A stretch of 64,000 nt of DNA, from assembly GCA_963804055.1 (NCBI GenBank), contig CAWDOU010000013.1, forward strand, positions 310,001-374,000, written 5' to 3'. Shown here piece by piece: positions 26,932 to 35,248 of the stretch. This stretch comes from Bog-473 sp963804055. Lineage in GTDB: Bacteria; Actinomycetota; Acidimicrobiia; Acidimicrobiales; RAAP-2. The notes below the pieces were generated by a model, which worked only from the letters and a program-made list of their open reading frames with translations, was not told the origin of the DNA and did not search any database. How positions within the stretch are numbered: position 1 is the first letter of the stretch; the number at the start of each line of letters is the position of its first letter. The position numbers and the translations under genes were made by a program.

Positions 26932-27708
26932 ATGTCCACCACCACACGACCCCGTGTCGCCCTCATCGACCAGATGGCAGCCGAATGGAAGTCGATCGGC
27001 CGATCCCGAGACGCCGTCCAGTGCCTCCGCACGGCCGCCGGCCGGGATGCCGGCCTGTCCCTCCTCGTCCTCGGGACCGACCGGTGCCCGCCACGCTGCC
27101 CCACGCCCTGCGACCTGGTCGAGCACCTGCGACGCGCCAGCGGCAAGAGCCAGCGGGAGGAGGCCGCCCGCCTGGTCAGGGTCCTGCTCCGGGAGGCCGG
27201 TGCCGACGCGTTCCTCGGCCGCATGCTGGTCCAGGCCCTGGTCCCTGGGCTGGTCGGTGTGGCGAGGAAGCTCCAGTGGGGGCGCGGGGGCGAGTGGCGG
27301 GACGGCGAGGAGTTCTTCGGCGAGCTCGTCTCGACGACCTGGCTCGTGGTGCAGGAGTGGTCGGGTCAGGACCGGCCCTACGCGGTCGGGGACCTCCTCT
27401 CCGCCATCCGCTGCCGGGTCCGGCGCCAGCTCTTCCGCTCCAAGGAGCTGGACGGTCGGTCCGCCGAGCTCGGGCCCGACATCGCCGAACCGGGCTCCCC
27501 CACGTTCCGGCGGGAGACCGACCTGGAGGAGCTGGCCTGCATGCTCATCGATCTGCACGAGGAGGGGATGCGGCCCGACGAGGTCCGGGTGCTGTACGCC
27601 CACCACGTCCTTGGCTATTCGATGGCCGAGCTGGCCGCCCTGACCGGACGCGACAGGCGCGCGCTCTACGCCCGACGCGACCGCGGCCAGCGCCGTCTCT
27701 GCGCCTGA
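26932..27708 (+). CDS. Sigma-region-4-like DNA-binding protein
   Basis: Protein of 258 residues, largely helical, with a C-terminal helix-turn-helix resembling sigma-70 region 4. YSMAELAALTGRDRRALYARRDRGQRRLCA is the likely HTH and DLEELACMLIDLHEEGMRPDEVRVLYAHHVLG the preceding helices. No clear sigma region 2 is seen, so it may be a transcription factor and not a full sigma factor. A cluster of three cysteines (CPPRCPTPC, about 44-52) could bind metal. It is the first gene of a cluster with an anchored protein and a LysM-BTAD regulator. Confidence 0.6.
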   Translation: MSTTTRPRVALIDQMAAEWKSIGRSRDAVQCLRTAAGRDAGLSLLVLGTDRCPPRCPTPCDLVEHLRRASGKSQREEAARLVRVLLREAGADAFLGRMLVQALVPGLVGVARKLQWGRGGEWRDGEEFFGELVSTTWLVVQEWSGQDRPYAVGDLLSAIRCRVRRQLFRSKELDGRSAELGPDIAEPGSPTFRRETDLEELACMLIDLHEEGMRPDEVRVLYAHHVLGYSMAELAALTGRDRRALYARRDRGQRRLCA

Positions 27709-27726
27709 CCGCCGAGTGCGGAAGGC

Positions 27727-28482
27727 GTGACGCGTGCGTATCGTGTGCCTGTGTTTGGCGGAACACCTGACTCGACGGGCGGTCTGCGGTCGCGGGCCGT
27801 GCGCGGCCGTCCCAACTGGTGGGTCATTCTGGCCGTGTCGCTCGGCCTCATGGCGCTGCTGGTCGCCACCGCCGGCGGCAACCCCCGCGCCGCGCACCGG
27901 ACGGGTGGTTCGGCCCAGGCGTCCTCCCGGATCTCCCCACGGTCCGGCGCACGACCGGACGAGGGAGCGCCCTCGTTGAGGCCGACCACGACGACGACGA
28001 CGCCGACCACGACGACGACCGACGCGCCGTCGCAGGCGAGCGCGGCCGACGTCGCCTCGTCACTGCACACGGCAGGCGCGGGGAGTCCGGCGGCTGCACC
28101 TGTCCCCCCACCTGCATCGTCGAGCGTCACCACGACCACCGCTGGACCGGCGACGACCACGACGACGGTGCCGGGCTCGGGCGCAGAGGTGGCGGCCGAC
28201 CGCACGCAGGACCAGGGCTACCTCAATCCGCCGCTGGACGCGGACAACAAGTACGGGTTCACCGGAACCGGCGCCATGGAGGTGTCAGTGGTCTGGTCGG
28301 GAGATACGTATCTCAGCCTGCAGGTGAGCTGCACGAGCGGGGATCAGAGCGCGGGCGGGACCTCCGCCATGGAGGCCTCACTGCCGGACGCCAGCGGGAG
28401 CTGCTTCGCCACCGTCTCCGAGCCCGCCTCGGAGACGGTGGCGCTGACCTACACCATCTCCATCGGCCCGGCCGGTGGGTAG
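27727..28482 (+). CDS. Membrane-anchored protein with Thr-rich linker
   Basis: Protein of 251 residues with one membrane helix (WWVILAVSLGLMALLVATAG, about 31-50), a long Thr/Ser/Ala/Pro linker containing three runs of four to six threonines, and a C-terminal domain of about 85 residues with two cysteines that may form a disulfide. The layout is that of an exported domain held on a flexible stalk. The family is not recognised. It starts 18 bp after the sigma-like gene and overlaps the LysM-BTAD gene by 8 bp. Confidence 0.65.
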   Translation: MTRAYRVPVFGGTPDSTGGLRSRAVRGRPNWWVILAVSLGLMALLVATAGGNPRAAHRTGGSAQASSRISPRSGARPDEGAPSLRPTTTTTTPTTTTTDAPSQASAADVASSLHTAGAGSPAAAPVPPPASSSVTTTTAGPATTTTTVPGSGAEVAADRTQDQGYLNPPLDADNKYGFTGTGAMEVSVVWSGDTYLSLQVSCTSGDQSAGGTSAMEASLPDASGSCFATVSEPASETVALTYTISIGPAGG

Positions 28483-30994
28483 CGCACCCGGGCGCGCCTG
28501 GCCCCGGCGGCTACTCGACGTCGCCGCCGCCGCCTGCGCCGCCCTCCTCGCCTTCACCGCCGTCCCCGCCGTCCTGGTCCTGATCGTCGGCGATCCACTG
28601 GGGGGAGGTCTCGGACACACCTGGCGCCCGCTGCCCCAGGCCGCGTTGTGCCTCCTCGTGCTGGTGGCCTGGGTGGCTTGGGCGGCTTGCTGCGCCCAAC
28701 TGCTCCGGGCGGTCGTCGCCCACGTCCGCCGCGGCGAGGTCCGTTCCGGCATGGGCGGTTCGCTTCTCGACCGGCTGGCGGCGCGGATCGCCTTCGGCGT
28801 GCTCGCCCTCACGAGCCTGGGCACCCCGCTCTCGCTCGCGGCCGACGCGGGTGCGAGCGCGCCGGCGACCGCCGGGCCGGGCTCCTCCATCAGCGTGTCG
28901 CTCCCTGCCGGCACGGCGGAAAGGCCGGACGCGCCCGGCGCGCCGGACGCGCCCGGCCCGCAGACGTCGACCTCCTCACGGACGGCAGCGCGGACGTACA
29001 CGGCGCAGCCCGGCGACACACTGTGGCGCATCGCCGATGACCTCCTCGGCGACGGAGCGGACTGGACCTCGCTGGCCGCGCTGAACCTCGGCCGCCACGT
29101 CGGCGACGGCATGCGCTTCGTCGATCCCGATCACCTCAGAGAGGGATGGCGTCTCCGCCTGCCCCCCGAGGCGGCCCACGCTCCCCGGGACAACGGGCGC
29201 AGTGGCACCGTCCGCGGGTCGTCGCATCCCGACGCGCCCGCCCACCTTCCTGAGCTGCTCGCGCTCGGCCTCGGCTCCGTTGCCTGCGCCGCGCTGGCCC
29301 GGCGTGCCGCACACCGACGCAGGCTCGGCCCGCGGTTCGGCGGCGATCCGGTCGCGCCGCCCGTCCTCTCCGAGGGCGCGCTGGACACCGCCACGCTGCT
29401 CCAGCGCTTTGCCGGCACCCCGGCGCTCCAGTCGTTCGAGGCCGCCAATTGCCTGCTCGGCCTCTCCATCGAGGGCCGTCGCCCCGGCCCGAGGGTCCGG
29501 GCGATCTGCGTCTCGCCCTCCGGCGTGACCTTCTGGCTCAGCGGAGCGCACCGGGGCGATGCCCCCGAACGCTTCGACGTGGTGCAGGGTGGGAACGCGT
29601 GGCACATCGACCACGATGCCCTCCGGGATCTCGAGCCCTCCGCGCCCTTTCTCCCCATTGTGCTTCCCGTCGGTGACGACGCCGACGGATCCTGGTTCGT
29701 CCCCCTCGAACCGGGGGACGTGCTGCCCGTCCTCGGTGAGGCGGCGCCGGCACTCTGGCGCGCCGCGCGCGCCGCCGTCGGATCGTGGGCCTGGTCGGAC
29801 ACCGTCGTGGTCACCGAGGACCCGGACGACGAGGCGCTGCTCGCCGAGCCCACCGTCGACCCGCAGGTCGCCCGGCGGCTGCTCTTTTGCGGCGACCCGG
29901 CCGCTCTTTCCCCCGCAGTGGCCGCTCGCTGTGCCGTGATCACGATGGAACCGGTGGCCGCGAGCGACCTGACCGTGCTGGTCGATCGGCATGCCGCCAC
30001 CCTGCATCCAATGGGACTGGTCGTCCGTCCCCACCTCCAACAACCGGAGACGGCCGAGCAGGTCGCCGAACTTGTGGCTGCGCCCGTCGTCGAGGACGCC
30101 CGGGTGCCTGATCCGACGCCCGTGCCGGCGGAAACGCCCGTGCCGCCCATCGGGATGGACGCCTTGGCGGAGGGGTGCGTCGAGGTCCGGCTGCTGACCA
30201 TGACGCCCCGGATCGACGGGCTCCACGAAGACCTCCCGCCCAATCGCGCCCGGCGGGCGACTGAGCTCGTCGCCTATCTGGCCCTGCACCAGCCCGACGT
30301 CATTACGAGTGACCGCCTGCGCACGCGAGTGCTCGGCTCTTCCGACGCCGACGCGGCGGCGAAGACGTTGTTCAACACGGCCTATGCAGCCCGCCGCGCC
30401 CTGGGGGTCGACGAGCACGGTGATCCCCTCTTTCCCGCCGGCTCACGGCACGGCCTGTACCAGCTCTCCCCCCGGGTGACCGTGGACGTGCGCCGGGTGG
30501 AGGCGTTGGCGGCGGAGGGACGGGCGCAGACGGATCCCGACGTGGCGATCGCCTATTTCCGCGCCGCGCTGGAGCTGGTCGAGGGAGAGCCGTTGGCCAA
30601 CGCCCTGTCGGGCTACGCGTGGTGGGAGGCCGAAGGGCACGGTGGACGCGTCGCCGCCTTGCTCGTCGACGCCGCCTGCCTGATGGCCTCGCTCGCCTCC
30701 GACACGGGACGCTTCGACCTTGCCCGATGGGGTCTGGAGAGGGCCCGGCTCGTGGAGCCCTACAGCGAGGCGCTGTCCCGGGCGGCCATGCAGGTCGCGG
30801 CCGCGGAAGGGGACGCCGACCGTCTCCGCCTCGAGTGGCGAGACTGCCAGCGCCGCATTGACGCGCTCGACCCGGGCGGCTCGCCCTCGGCCCGCACCGA
30901 ATCGCTCTACGGCGAGCTGTCCCGCCGGGTGCTCGTCGGTGCCGGGCCGCCCGAAGGCGTGTCGGCCCGTTCCCTCTCGGACGAGCGCGAGTAG
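28475..30994 (+). CDS. LysM and BTAD domain membrane regulator
   Basis: Large protein of 839 residues. Membrane helices lie at about 14-38, 54-80 and 104-122. They are followed by a Pro/Ser linker, a LysM peptidoglycan-binding domain (YTAQPGDTLWRIADDLL, about 175-228) and a further hydrophobic segment at about 259-277. The C-terminal third holds a winged-helix DNA-binding domain (about 568-650) and a bacterial transcriptional activator domain (BTAD, about 668-825) as in SARP regulators. This would place a wall-binding domain outside and a DNA-binding domain inside one protein. The 3' end overlaps murF by 88 bp. Confidence 0.85.
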   Translation: MGSAPGRAWPRRLLDVAAAACAALLAFTAVPAVLVLIVGDPLGGGLGHTWRPLPQAALCLLVLVAWVAWAACCAQLLRAVVAHVRRGEVRSGMGGSLLDRLAARIAFGVLALTSLGTPLSLAADAGASAPATAGPGSSISVSLPAGTAERPDAPGAPDAPGPQTSTSSRTAARTYTAQPGDTLWRIADDLLGDGADWTSLAALNLGRHVGDGMRFVDPDHLREGWRLRLPPEAAHAPRDNGRSGTVRGSSHPDAPAHLPELLALGLGSVACAALARRAAHRRRLGPRFGGDPVAPPVLSEGALDTATLLQRFAGTPALQSFEAANCLLGLSIEGRRPGPRVRAICVSPSGVTFWLSGAHRGDAPERFDVVQGGNAWHIDHDALRDLEPSAPFLPIVLPVGDDADGSWFVPLEPGDVLPVLGEAAPALWRAARAAVGSWAWSDTVVVTEDPDDEALLAEPTVDPQVARRLLFCGDPAALSPAVAARCAVITMEPVAASDLTVLVDRHAATLHPMGLVVRPHLQQPETAEQVAELVAAPVVEDARVPDPTPVPAETPVPPIGMDALAEGCVEVRLLTMTPRIDGLHEDLPPNRARRATELVAYLALHQPDVITSDRLRTRVLGSSDADAAAKTLFNTAYAARRALGVDEHGDPLFPAGSRHGLYQLSPRVTVDVRRVEALAAEGRAQTDPDVAIAYFRAALELVEGEPLANALSGYAWWEAEGHGGRVAALLVDAACLMASLASDTGRFDLARWGLERARLVEPYSEALSRAAMQVAAAEGDADRLRLEWRDCQRRIDALDPGGSPSARTESLYGELSRRVLVGAGPPEGVSARSLSDERE

Positions 30995-32319
30995 GCGGTC
31001 CCGGACCCCGTCGTCGCGTCCGTGTACCGCTGCACCACGTCCTCGAGACGCGTCACCCGGCTCCCCTTGACGAGCGCTGCGTCGCCCGGGCCCAGACTGA
31101 GCAGAAGAGCCGCGGCGTCGTCGATGCTGGACGCCTCGACGGCCCCATAGAGCGCGGTCTGGTAGCCGACAACCTCGATCCCGAGGTCCTCGGCCAGACG
31201 TGCCATTCGCGTGTGCTCGGCCTCGGTGTCCGATCCCAGTTCGGCCATCAGCCCGAGGAGGGCGACCTTGCGCCCGTCGGGCAATGCCGCCATGGAGCGC
31301 AGCGCAGCCTCGGTCGACGCCGGGTTGGCGTTGTAGCAGTCGACCAGCAGGACAGGGCCGTTCGGAATCCTCCGCACCTCCATCCGTAGCGGCGATCCGG
31401 CCGCCGCACCGAGGGCCTCCACCACCCCCTCGATCGGCGATCCACACCACAATGCCGCGGCGGACGCGGCCAGGGCGTTGGGGACCTGCTGGATCCCATG
31501 CAGCGCGAGGGCAACGTCGGCGGTGCCCCACGGTGTTGCCATGCGGAAGCGCGGTCTGAGCTCCTCGTCGAGGACGATCCGCTCCGCGCGCACGTCCGCC
31601 CGAGTGTCCACCGCAAAGCGCAGCACCGGACACGGGCTGATCGAGGCCATGCCGGCAACCAGCGGGTCATCGGCGTTCAGCACCGCCACGCCCGCAGGGG
31701 GCAGCGCTCGGACGAGCTCACTCTTGGCCCGGGCCACCCCTTCGAGGTCGCCGAAGTACTCGACGTGGGCCATGGCCACGCTCGTCACGATGCCGACGTC
31801 CGGGCGACCGACGTCGGTCAGGCGCGTGATGTGACCCTCTCCCCGCGCGCCCATTTCGAGAACCACCCACTCGACATCGTCCGCCGCGTTGAGGAGCGTC
31901 AGCGGGAGCCCGAGCTCATTGTTGAAGGACCGCTCGCTGGCAGCGACCCGGAAGGACGACGCGAGACACGCACGCAGCAGGTCCTTGGTCGTCGTCTTGC
32001 CGACCGAGCCCGTGATCCCGACCACGCCACCACCCATGCACTCCCGCGCCAGGTGGCCGAGGTCGAGGAGCGACACCGCCGTGTCCGCGACGACGACCGC
32101 GGTGCCACCGACCGGCGACTGCTCGGTCAGGTAGGCCGGGGCCCCCGCGTCGAGCGCGGCACTGATGAATTCGTGGCCGTCGCGGTCGGCGACGATGGGA
32201 ACGTAGAGCTGCCCCGGCAGCAACGTCCTGGTATCGATGCTCGCGCCCGTGACGGTGACATCGGGCCCGACCTGCTCCCCACCGAGCCGGGCTGCGAGTT
32301 CAGAAATGGAGAATCGCAC
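30907..32319 (-). CDS. murF: UDP-N-acetylmuramoyl-tripeptide--D-alanyl-D-alanine ligase
   Basis: Cytoplasmic ATP-dependent ligase that adds D-Ala-D-Ala to the peptidoglycan precursor. The P-loop is GITGSVGKTTTKD, SFNNELGLPLTLL is the Mur ligase motif that distinguishes MurF, and VLEMGARGEGHI follows. The C-terminal domain has LLVDCYNANPAS. Length is 470 residues; the last 30 are Ser/Arg-rich, look dispensable and lie antisense to the end of the LysM-BTAD gene. It diverges from ddl, which makes its substrate, across only 36 bp. Confidence 0.95.
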   Translation of the reverse strand: MRFSISELAARLGGEQVGPDVTVTGASIDTRTLLPGQLYVPIVADRDGHEFISAALDAGAPAYLTEQSPVGGTAVVVADTAVSLLDLGHLARECMGGGVVGITGSVGKTTTKDLLRACLASSFRVAASERSFNNELGLPLTLLNAADDVEWVVLEMGARGEGHITRLTDVGRPDVGIVTSVAMAHVEYFGDLEGVARAKSELVRALPPAGVAVLNADDPLVAGMASISPCPVLRFAVDTRADVRAERIVLDEELRPRFRMATPWGTADVALALHGIQQVPNALAASAAALWCGSPIEGVVEALGAAAGSPLRMEVRRIPNGPVLLVDCYNANPASTEAALRSMAALPDGRKVALLGLMAELGSDTEAEHTRMARLAEDLGIEVVGYQTALYGAVEASSIDDAAALLLSLGPGDAALVKGSRVTRLEDVVQRYTDATTGSGTAYSRSSERERADTPSGGPAPTSTRRDSSP

Positions 32320-32337
32320 GCATCACGCTCGCGGCCG

Positions 32338-32349
32338 ATTGTATAGCCT
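32338..32349. promoter_or_regulatory. Abutting divergent -10 boxes of murF and ddl
   Basis: TAGCCT (32344-32349, plus strand) ends 6 nt before the ddl ATG, predicting a leaderless ddl mRNA. On the minus strand TACAAT (32338-32343) ends 18 nt before the murF GTG. The two boxes lie side by side, so polymerase binding at one should exclude the other. Confidence 0.5.
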
Positions 32350-32355
32350 CGGTCG

Positions 32356-33429
32356 ATGCCTGATCCCGGAGTGCTGGCGGTCGTGTACGGCGGCCCATCC
32401 GCCGAGCACGAGGTGTCGTGCGTCTCGGCGCGGCGCGTCGTGGCCAGCGCACTGCAGGCCGGCTTCACGGTGAAAGTGATCGGCCTGACCCACGACAAAC
32501 GGTGGGTCGACGCCGACGCTGTGCTGCGCACCGTGGCCGATCTCGAGGCGCTGCCCTCCCCCGACGACCTGGCCCGCCAGCAAGCTGGCGTCGTGCGCGG
32601 CTACCTGGGTGACGGCCTGCGGCCCGATGTCGTGGTCTTCCCCGTCCTCCACGGGCCCTTCGGTGAAGACGGCGTCCTGCAGGGACACCTCGAAGCGCTG
32701 GGCGTGCCCTACGTGGGTGCCGGCGTCCTCGCCTCGGCCATCTGCATGGACAAGGGCATCGCCAAGTCGGTGCTGCGCGACCACGGCCTCCCAGTGGCTG
32801 CCTGGAGGCTCGTTGCGCGGTCCGCCTGGTGCACCGAGGTCATGGAGGATGCGCTCGAGGCGCTGGGCCTGCCGATCTTCGTCAAGCCCGCCAATCTGGG
32901 CTCCTCCATCGGTGTCGCCAAAGCGTCCGACGTGGCTGCGTTGGGTGACGCCGTGCTGTCCGCCTTCGAGTTCGACGACCACGTGATCCTGGAGGAGTTC
33001 GTCGCCGGCCGCGAGCTTGAGCTGGCCGTGCTGGGCAACGAGGACGTGCGTGTGACGAAAGCGGGCGAGATCCTCGCAAGCCGGGAGTTCTACGACTACG
33101 ACGACAAGTACGTGCTGGGGGTGGCCGAGACCGTCGCACCGACGGACCTGAAGGACACGCAACTGGAGCGCGCGCAACAGCTCGTGGAAGCGGCCTACCG
33201 GGCGCTGCGGGTGGAGGGGCTGGCCCGCATCGACATCTTCCTGCGTGAGAACGACGAGATCGTCATCAACGAGGTGAACACGATGCCGGGCTTCACCCCG
33301 ATCTCCATGTTCCCCATGCTGTGGGAGGCCGAGGGACTTCCCTTCGATGCGGTCGTCGAGGAGCTCGTCCTCCTGGCGCGGGCTCGCCACGTCAGGCGCA
33401 GCTCGCTGCGCACCCACCGGCTCCCGTAG
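32356..33429 (+). CDS. ddl: D-alanine--D-alanine ligase
   Basis: ATP-grasp ligase that makes D-Ala-D-Ala for peptidoglycan, 357 residues. The N-terminal VVYGGPSAEHEVSCVSA motif, HGPFGEDGVLQGHLEALGVPYVG, and KPANLGSSIGVAK for ATP binding are all present. RIDIFLRENDEIVINEVNTMPGFTPISMFP is the metal-binding and omega-loop region. The loop residue that sets D-Ala versus D-Lac preference was not analysed. It lies divergent to murF. Confidence 0.95.
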   Translation: MPDPGVLAVVYGGPSAEHEVSCVSARRVVASALQAGFTVKVIGLTHDKRWVDADAVLRTVADLEALPSPDDLARQQAGVVRGYLGDGLRPDVVVFPVLHGPFGEDGVLQGHLEALGVPYVGAGVLASAICMDKGIAKSVLRDHGLPVAAWRLVARSAWCTEVMEDALEALGLPIFVKPANLGSSIGVAKASDVAALGDAVLSAFEFDDHVILEEFVAGRELELAVLGNEDVRVTKAGEILASREFYDYDDKYVLGVAETVAPTDLKDTQLERAQQLVEAAYRALRVEGLARIDIFLRENDEIVINEVNTMPGFTPISMFPMLWEAEGLPFDAVVEELVLLARARHVRRSSLRTHRLP

Positions 33430-33455
33430 GGCCGGTCCCGGCGCGCGACGAGCTC

Positions 33456-33478
33456 ATCGATCGATCGATCGATCGATC
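33456..33478. repeat. (ATCG)n simple sequence repeat
   Basis: A run of 5.75 ATCG units between the convergent ddl and permease genes. The tract is self-complementary, so it can fold back on either strand. Simple repeats of this length are unusual in this window. It might serve as a weak bidirectional terminator or be a neutral slippage tract. Confidence 0.8.
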
Positions 33479-33485
33479 AGCAGGT

Positions 33486-34877
33486 TCAGCGGCCCGGGCG
33501 GCGCCGGGGCCGGGCCGCCTGCCGCGCTGCTTCGCGTTCTCGCATGCCTGGGAGCACACGCAACACGTAGCACGCGCTCAACGCTCCCGCGACGAGGATG
33601 ATCACCAGGGGGGCGGGATCGAACCTGCCCTGGACCGAGACCGAGGCGAGAAGAGCCAGCACACCGAACAGGACGATGCCGAGTGGCCCCAGGACACCGA
33701 GACCGCGCACGCGGAAGGGACGAGGCAGGTCCGGCTCGCGGGAGCGCAGGCGGCGCGCGCAGAATCCCGCCACGGCGTAGATCATCCCCTCCAGGGCCGC
33801 TCCGACGGCGACGAGCACCTGCCAGGCGTGGGTGGCGGCGACGAGCAGTGCCACCACGGCAGAGAGTATGCCGAGCGCCACCACGGGCACCCAGGGGACG
33901 GCACGCGAGTTGAGCTGTGCCAACTGGCGGGGCAACGAGCCTTCGCGAGCGGTGCCGTAGATGAAGCGCGAGGCGGTGATGAACCCTCCGTTGAAGGTGT
34001 TGAGTGCGGTGATCGCAGTCACGGCCGCCATCACCCACAGCCCCGGGTGGCCGAGCGCGGCGACACCGAGATACAGCTGCGGGTAGGCCGAGGTCAACTC
34101 GTGATGGGACAGCGTGTGGCTCATGGCAACCGTGGCCACCGCACAGACGACACACAGGATGCCGATGGCGATGAGCATCCCGCGATTGATGGAGGACGGC
34201 TTGCGCACCTCCTCCGCGCTGGTCGTGACCCATTCGAAGGCGCTGTAGAGGAAGACGCCCAGTGCCACCGCTTCGAGGAAGTCACCGGGATGGTGCCCGT
34301 GCAGCGGCTGGAACGGCGTGTGCAGACCGTGTCCGCTGCGCACCAGCGCCAGCACGCCGATCACGAGAGTGGCGACGATGACCAGCGTGGTGGCCGTGTC
34401 CTGCAGGAGCCCGGCCACGGTGATGCCGCGTAGGTTCGAGAGCACCGCGGCGCCGAGGAGGCCCACGATCCAGAGGGAGGCCACCCACGCCGGCTCGCCG
34501 AACGCATGCGCCAGCGCGCTGCCGACGATGAACGCGTCGGATGCAATGACGAGGATGATCGTCGTGAGGTAGGTGAAGGTGATGGTCAAGGCGACCCGGT
34601 CGTCCATGGCGCGCTTCATGTAGAGGCGGATGGCCGCCGCGGTCGGGAACATTCCGTTGAGCTCGCCGAAGAAGCCGTAGGCGAGCAGCGCGAGGGCTCC
34701 GGCGACGACGATCGGGATCCAGGCGGAGTCGCCTGCCACGTACACCACCAAGCCCGCAGCCGCCAGGTACTCCAGGGCGGCGAACGCCAGACCAGTCGAG
34801 GTGGTGACGACCGTGCGCAGGCCCAGCGCACGGCGCAGGGTGGCCCGGGACGAGAGGGATGCCGCGGCGTCGGTCAT
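33486..34877 (-). CDS. APC-family amino acid permease
   Basis: Integral membrane transporter of 463 residues with about twelve helices, of the amino acid-polyamine-organocation superfamily. LRTVVTTSTGLAFAALEYLA corresponds to the first unwound helix, and FLYSAFEWVTTSAEEVRKPSSINRGML is the conserved helix 6 and following loop (compare F-AF-G-E-A-E-NP-R-P). LNTFNGGFITASRFIYGTAREGSLP matches helix 8. The C-terminus is very basic. It lies 11 bp after the SCP2-like gene, so it probably ends a three-gene operon with an amine oxidase, suggesting amine or amino acid uptake. Confidence 0.9.
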   Translation of the reverse strand: MTDAAASLSSRATLRRALGLRTVVTTSTGLAFAALEYLAAAGLVVYVAGDSAWIPIVVAGALALLAYGFFGELNGMFPTAAAIRLYMKRAMDDRVALTITFTYLTTIILVIASDAFIVGSALAHAFGEPAWVASLWIVGLLGAAVLSNLRGITVAGLLQDTATTLVIVATLVIGVLALVRSGHGLHTPFQPLHGHHPGDFLEAVALGVFLYSAFEWVTTSAEEVRKPSSINRGMLIAIGILCVVCAVATVAMSHTLSHHELTSAYPQLYLGVAALGHPGLWVMAAVTAITALNTFNGGFITASRFIYGTAREGSLPRQLAQLNSRAVPWVPVVALGILSAVVALLVAATHAWQVLVAVGAALEGMIYAVAGFCARRLRSREPDLPRPFRVRGLGVLGPLGIVLFGVLALLASVSVQGRFDPAPLVIILVAGALSACYVLRVLPGMREREAARQAARPRRRPGR

Positions 34878-34888
34878 CGGTGGGTGAT

Positions 34889-35248
34889 TCAGGAATCGAG
34901 GAAGGCCACCATGGAGATGGCGTCGATCCGCATGACGTCCTGCTGCGAGCCCAGCAACGTGATCTCGCCCGACATGTACTTCTCCGAAGGGTTGAGGTCA
35001 CCCCAGAACATGTCGCAGAAGTCCTCGCTGCTCCCGGTGACCACCACGTCGGGCTGCCCCACGTGGCCGACCACGAGATCAGAGAGTTGCTGGATCTCCA
35101 CTCGCATGGTGAAGCGTTGCTCGGTGTCCGTGGTGGTGAAGTGGATCACGCGGTCCCAGCCGCGCACCATGTTGGTCAGGCGCGGGTTGCCGTTGCTGCG
35201 CGTGCGCCACTCGGCGTATGCCTCGAGGAGCTCCTCAGTCGAGGCCAA
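34889..35248 (-). CDS. SCP2 sterol-carrier-like protein
   Basis: Small protein of 119 residues resembling the SCP2 sterol-binding fold. VRGWDRVIHFTTTDTEQRFTMRVE and PDVVVTGSSEDFCDMFWGDLNPSEKYMSGEITLLG match the family beta sheet and its D-L-x-P---Y--G motif. It would bind a lipid-like ligand. TTG 35248 is the chosen start; GGAGGGAGAG lies just upstream, and the start overlaps the amine oxidase stop by 14 bp, implying translational coupling. The longer in-frame extension upstream is antisense-like and rejected. Confidence 0.7.
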   Translation of the reverse strand: MASTEELLEAYAEWRTRSNGNPRLTNMVRGWDRVIHFTTTDTEQRFTMRVEIQQLSDLVVGHVGQPDVVVTGSSEDFCDMFWGDLNPSEKYMSGEITLLGSQQDVMRIDAISMVAFLDS

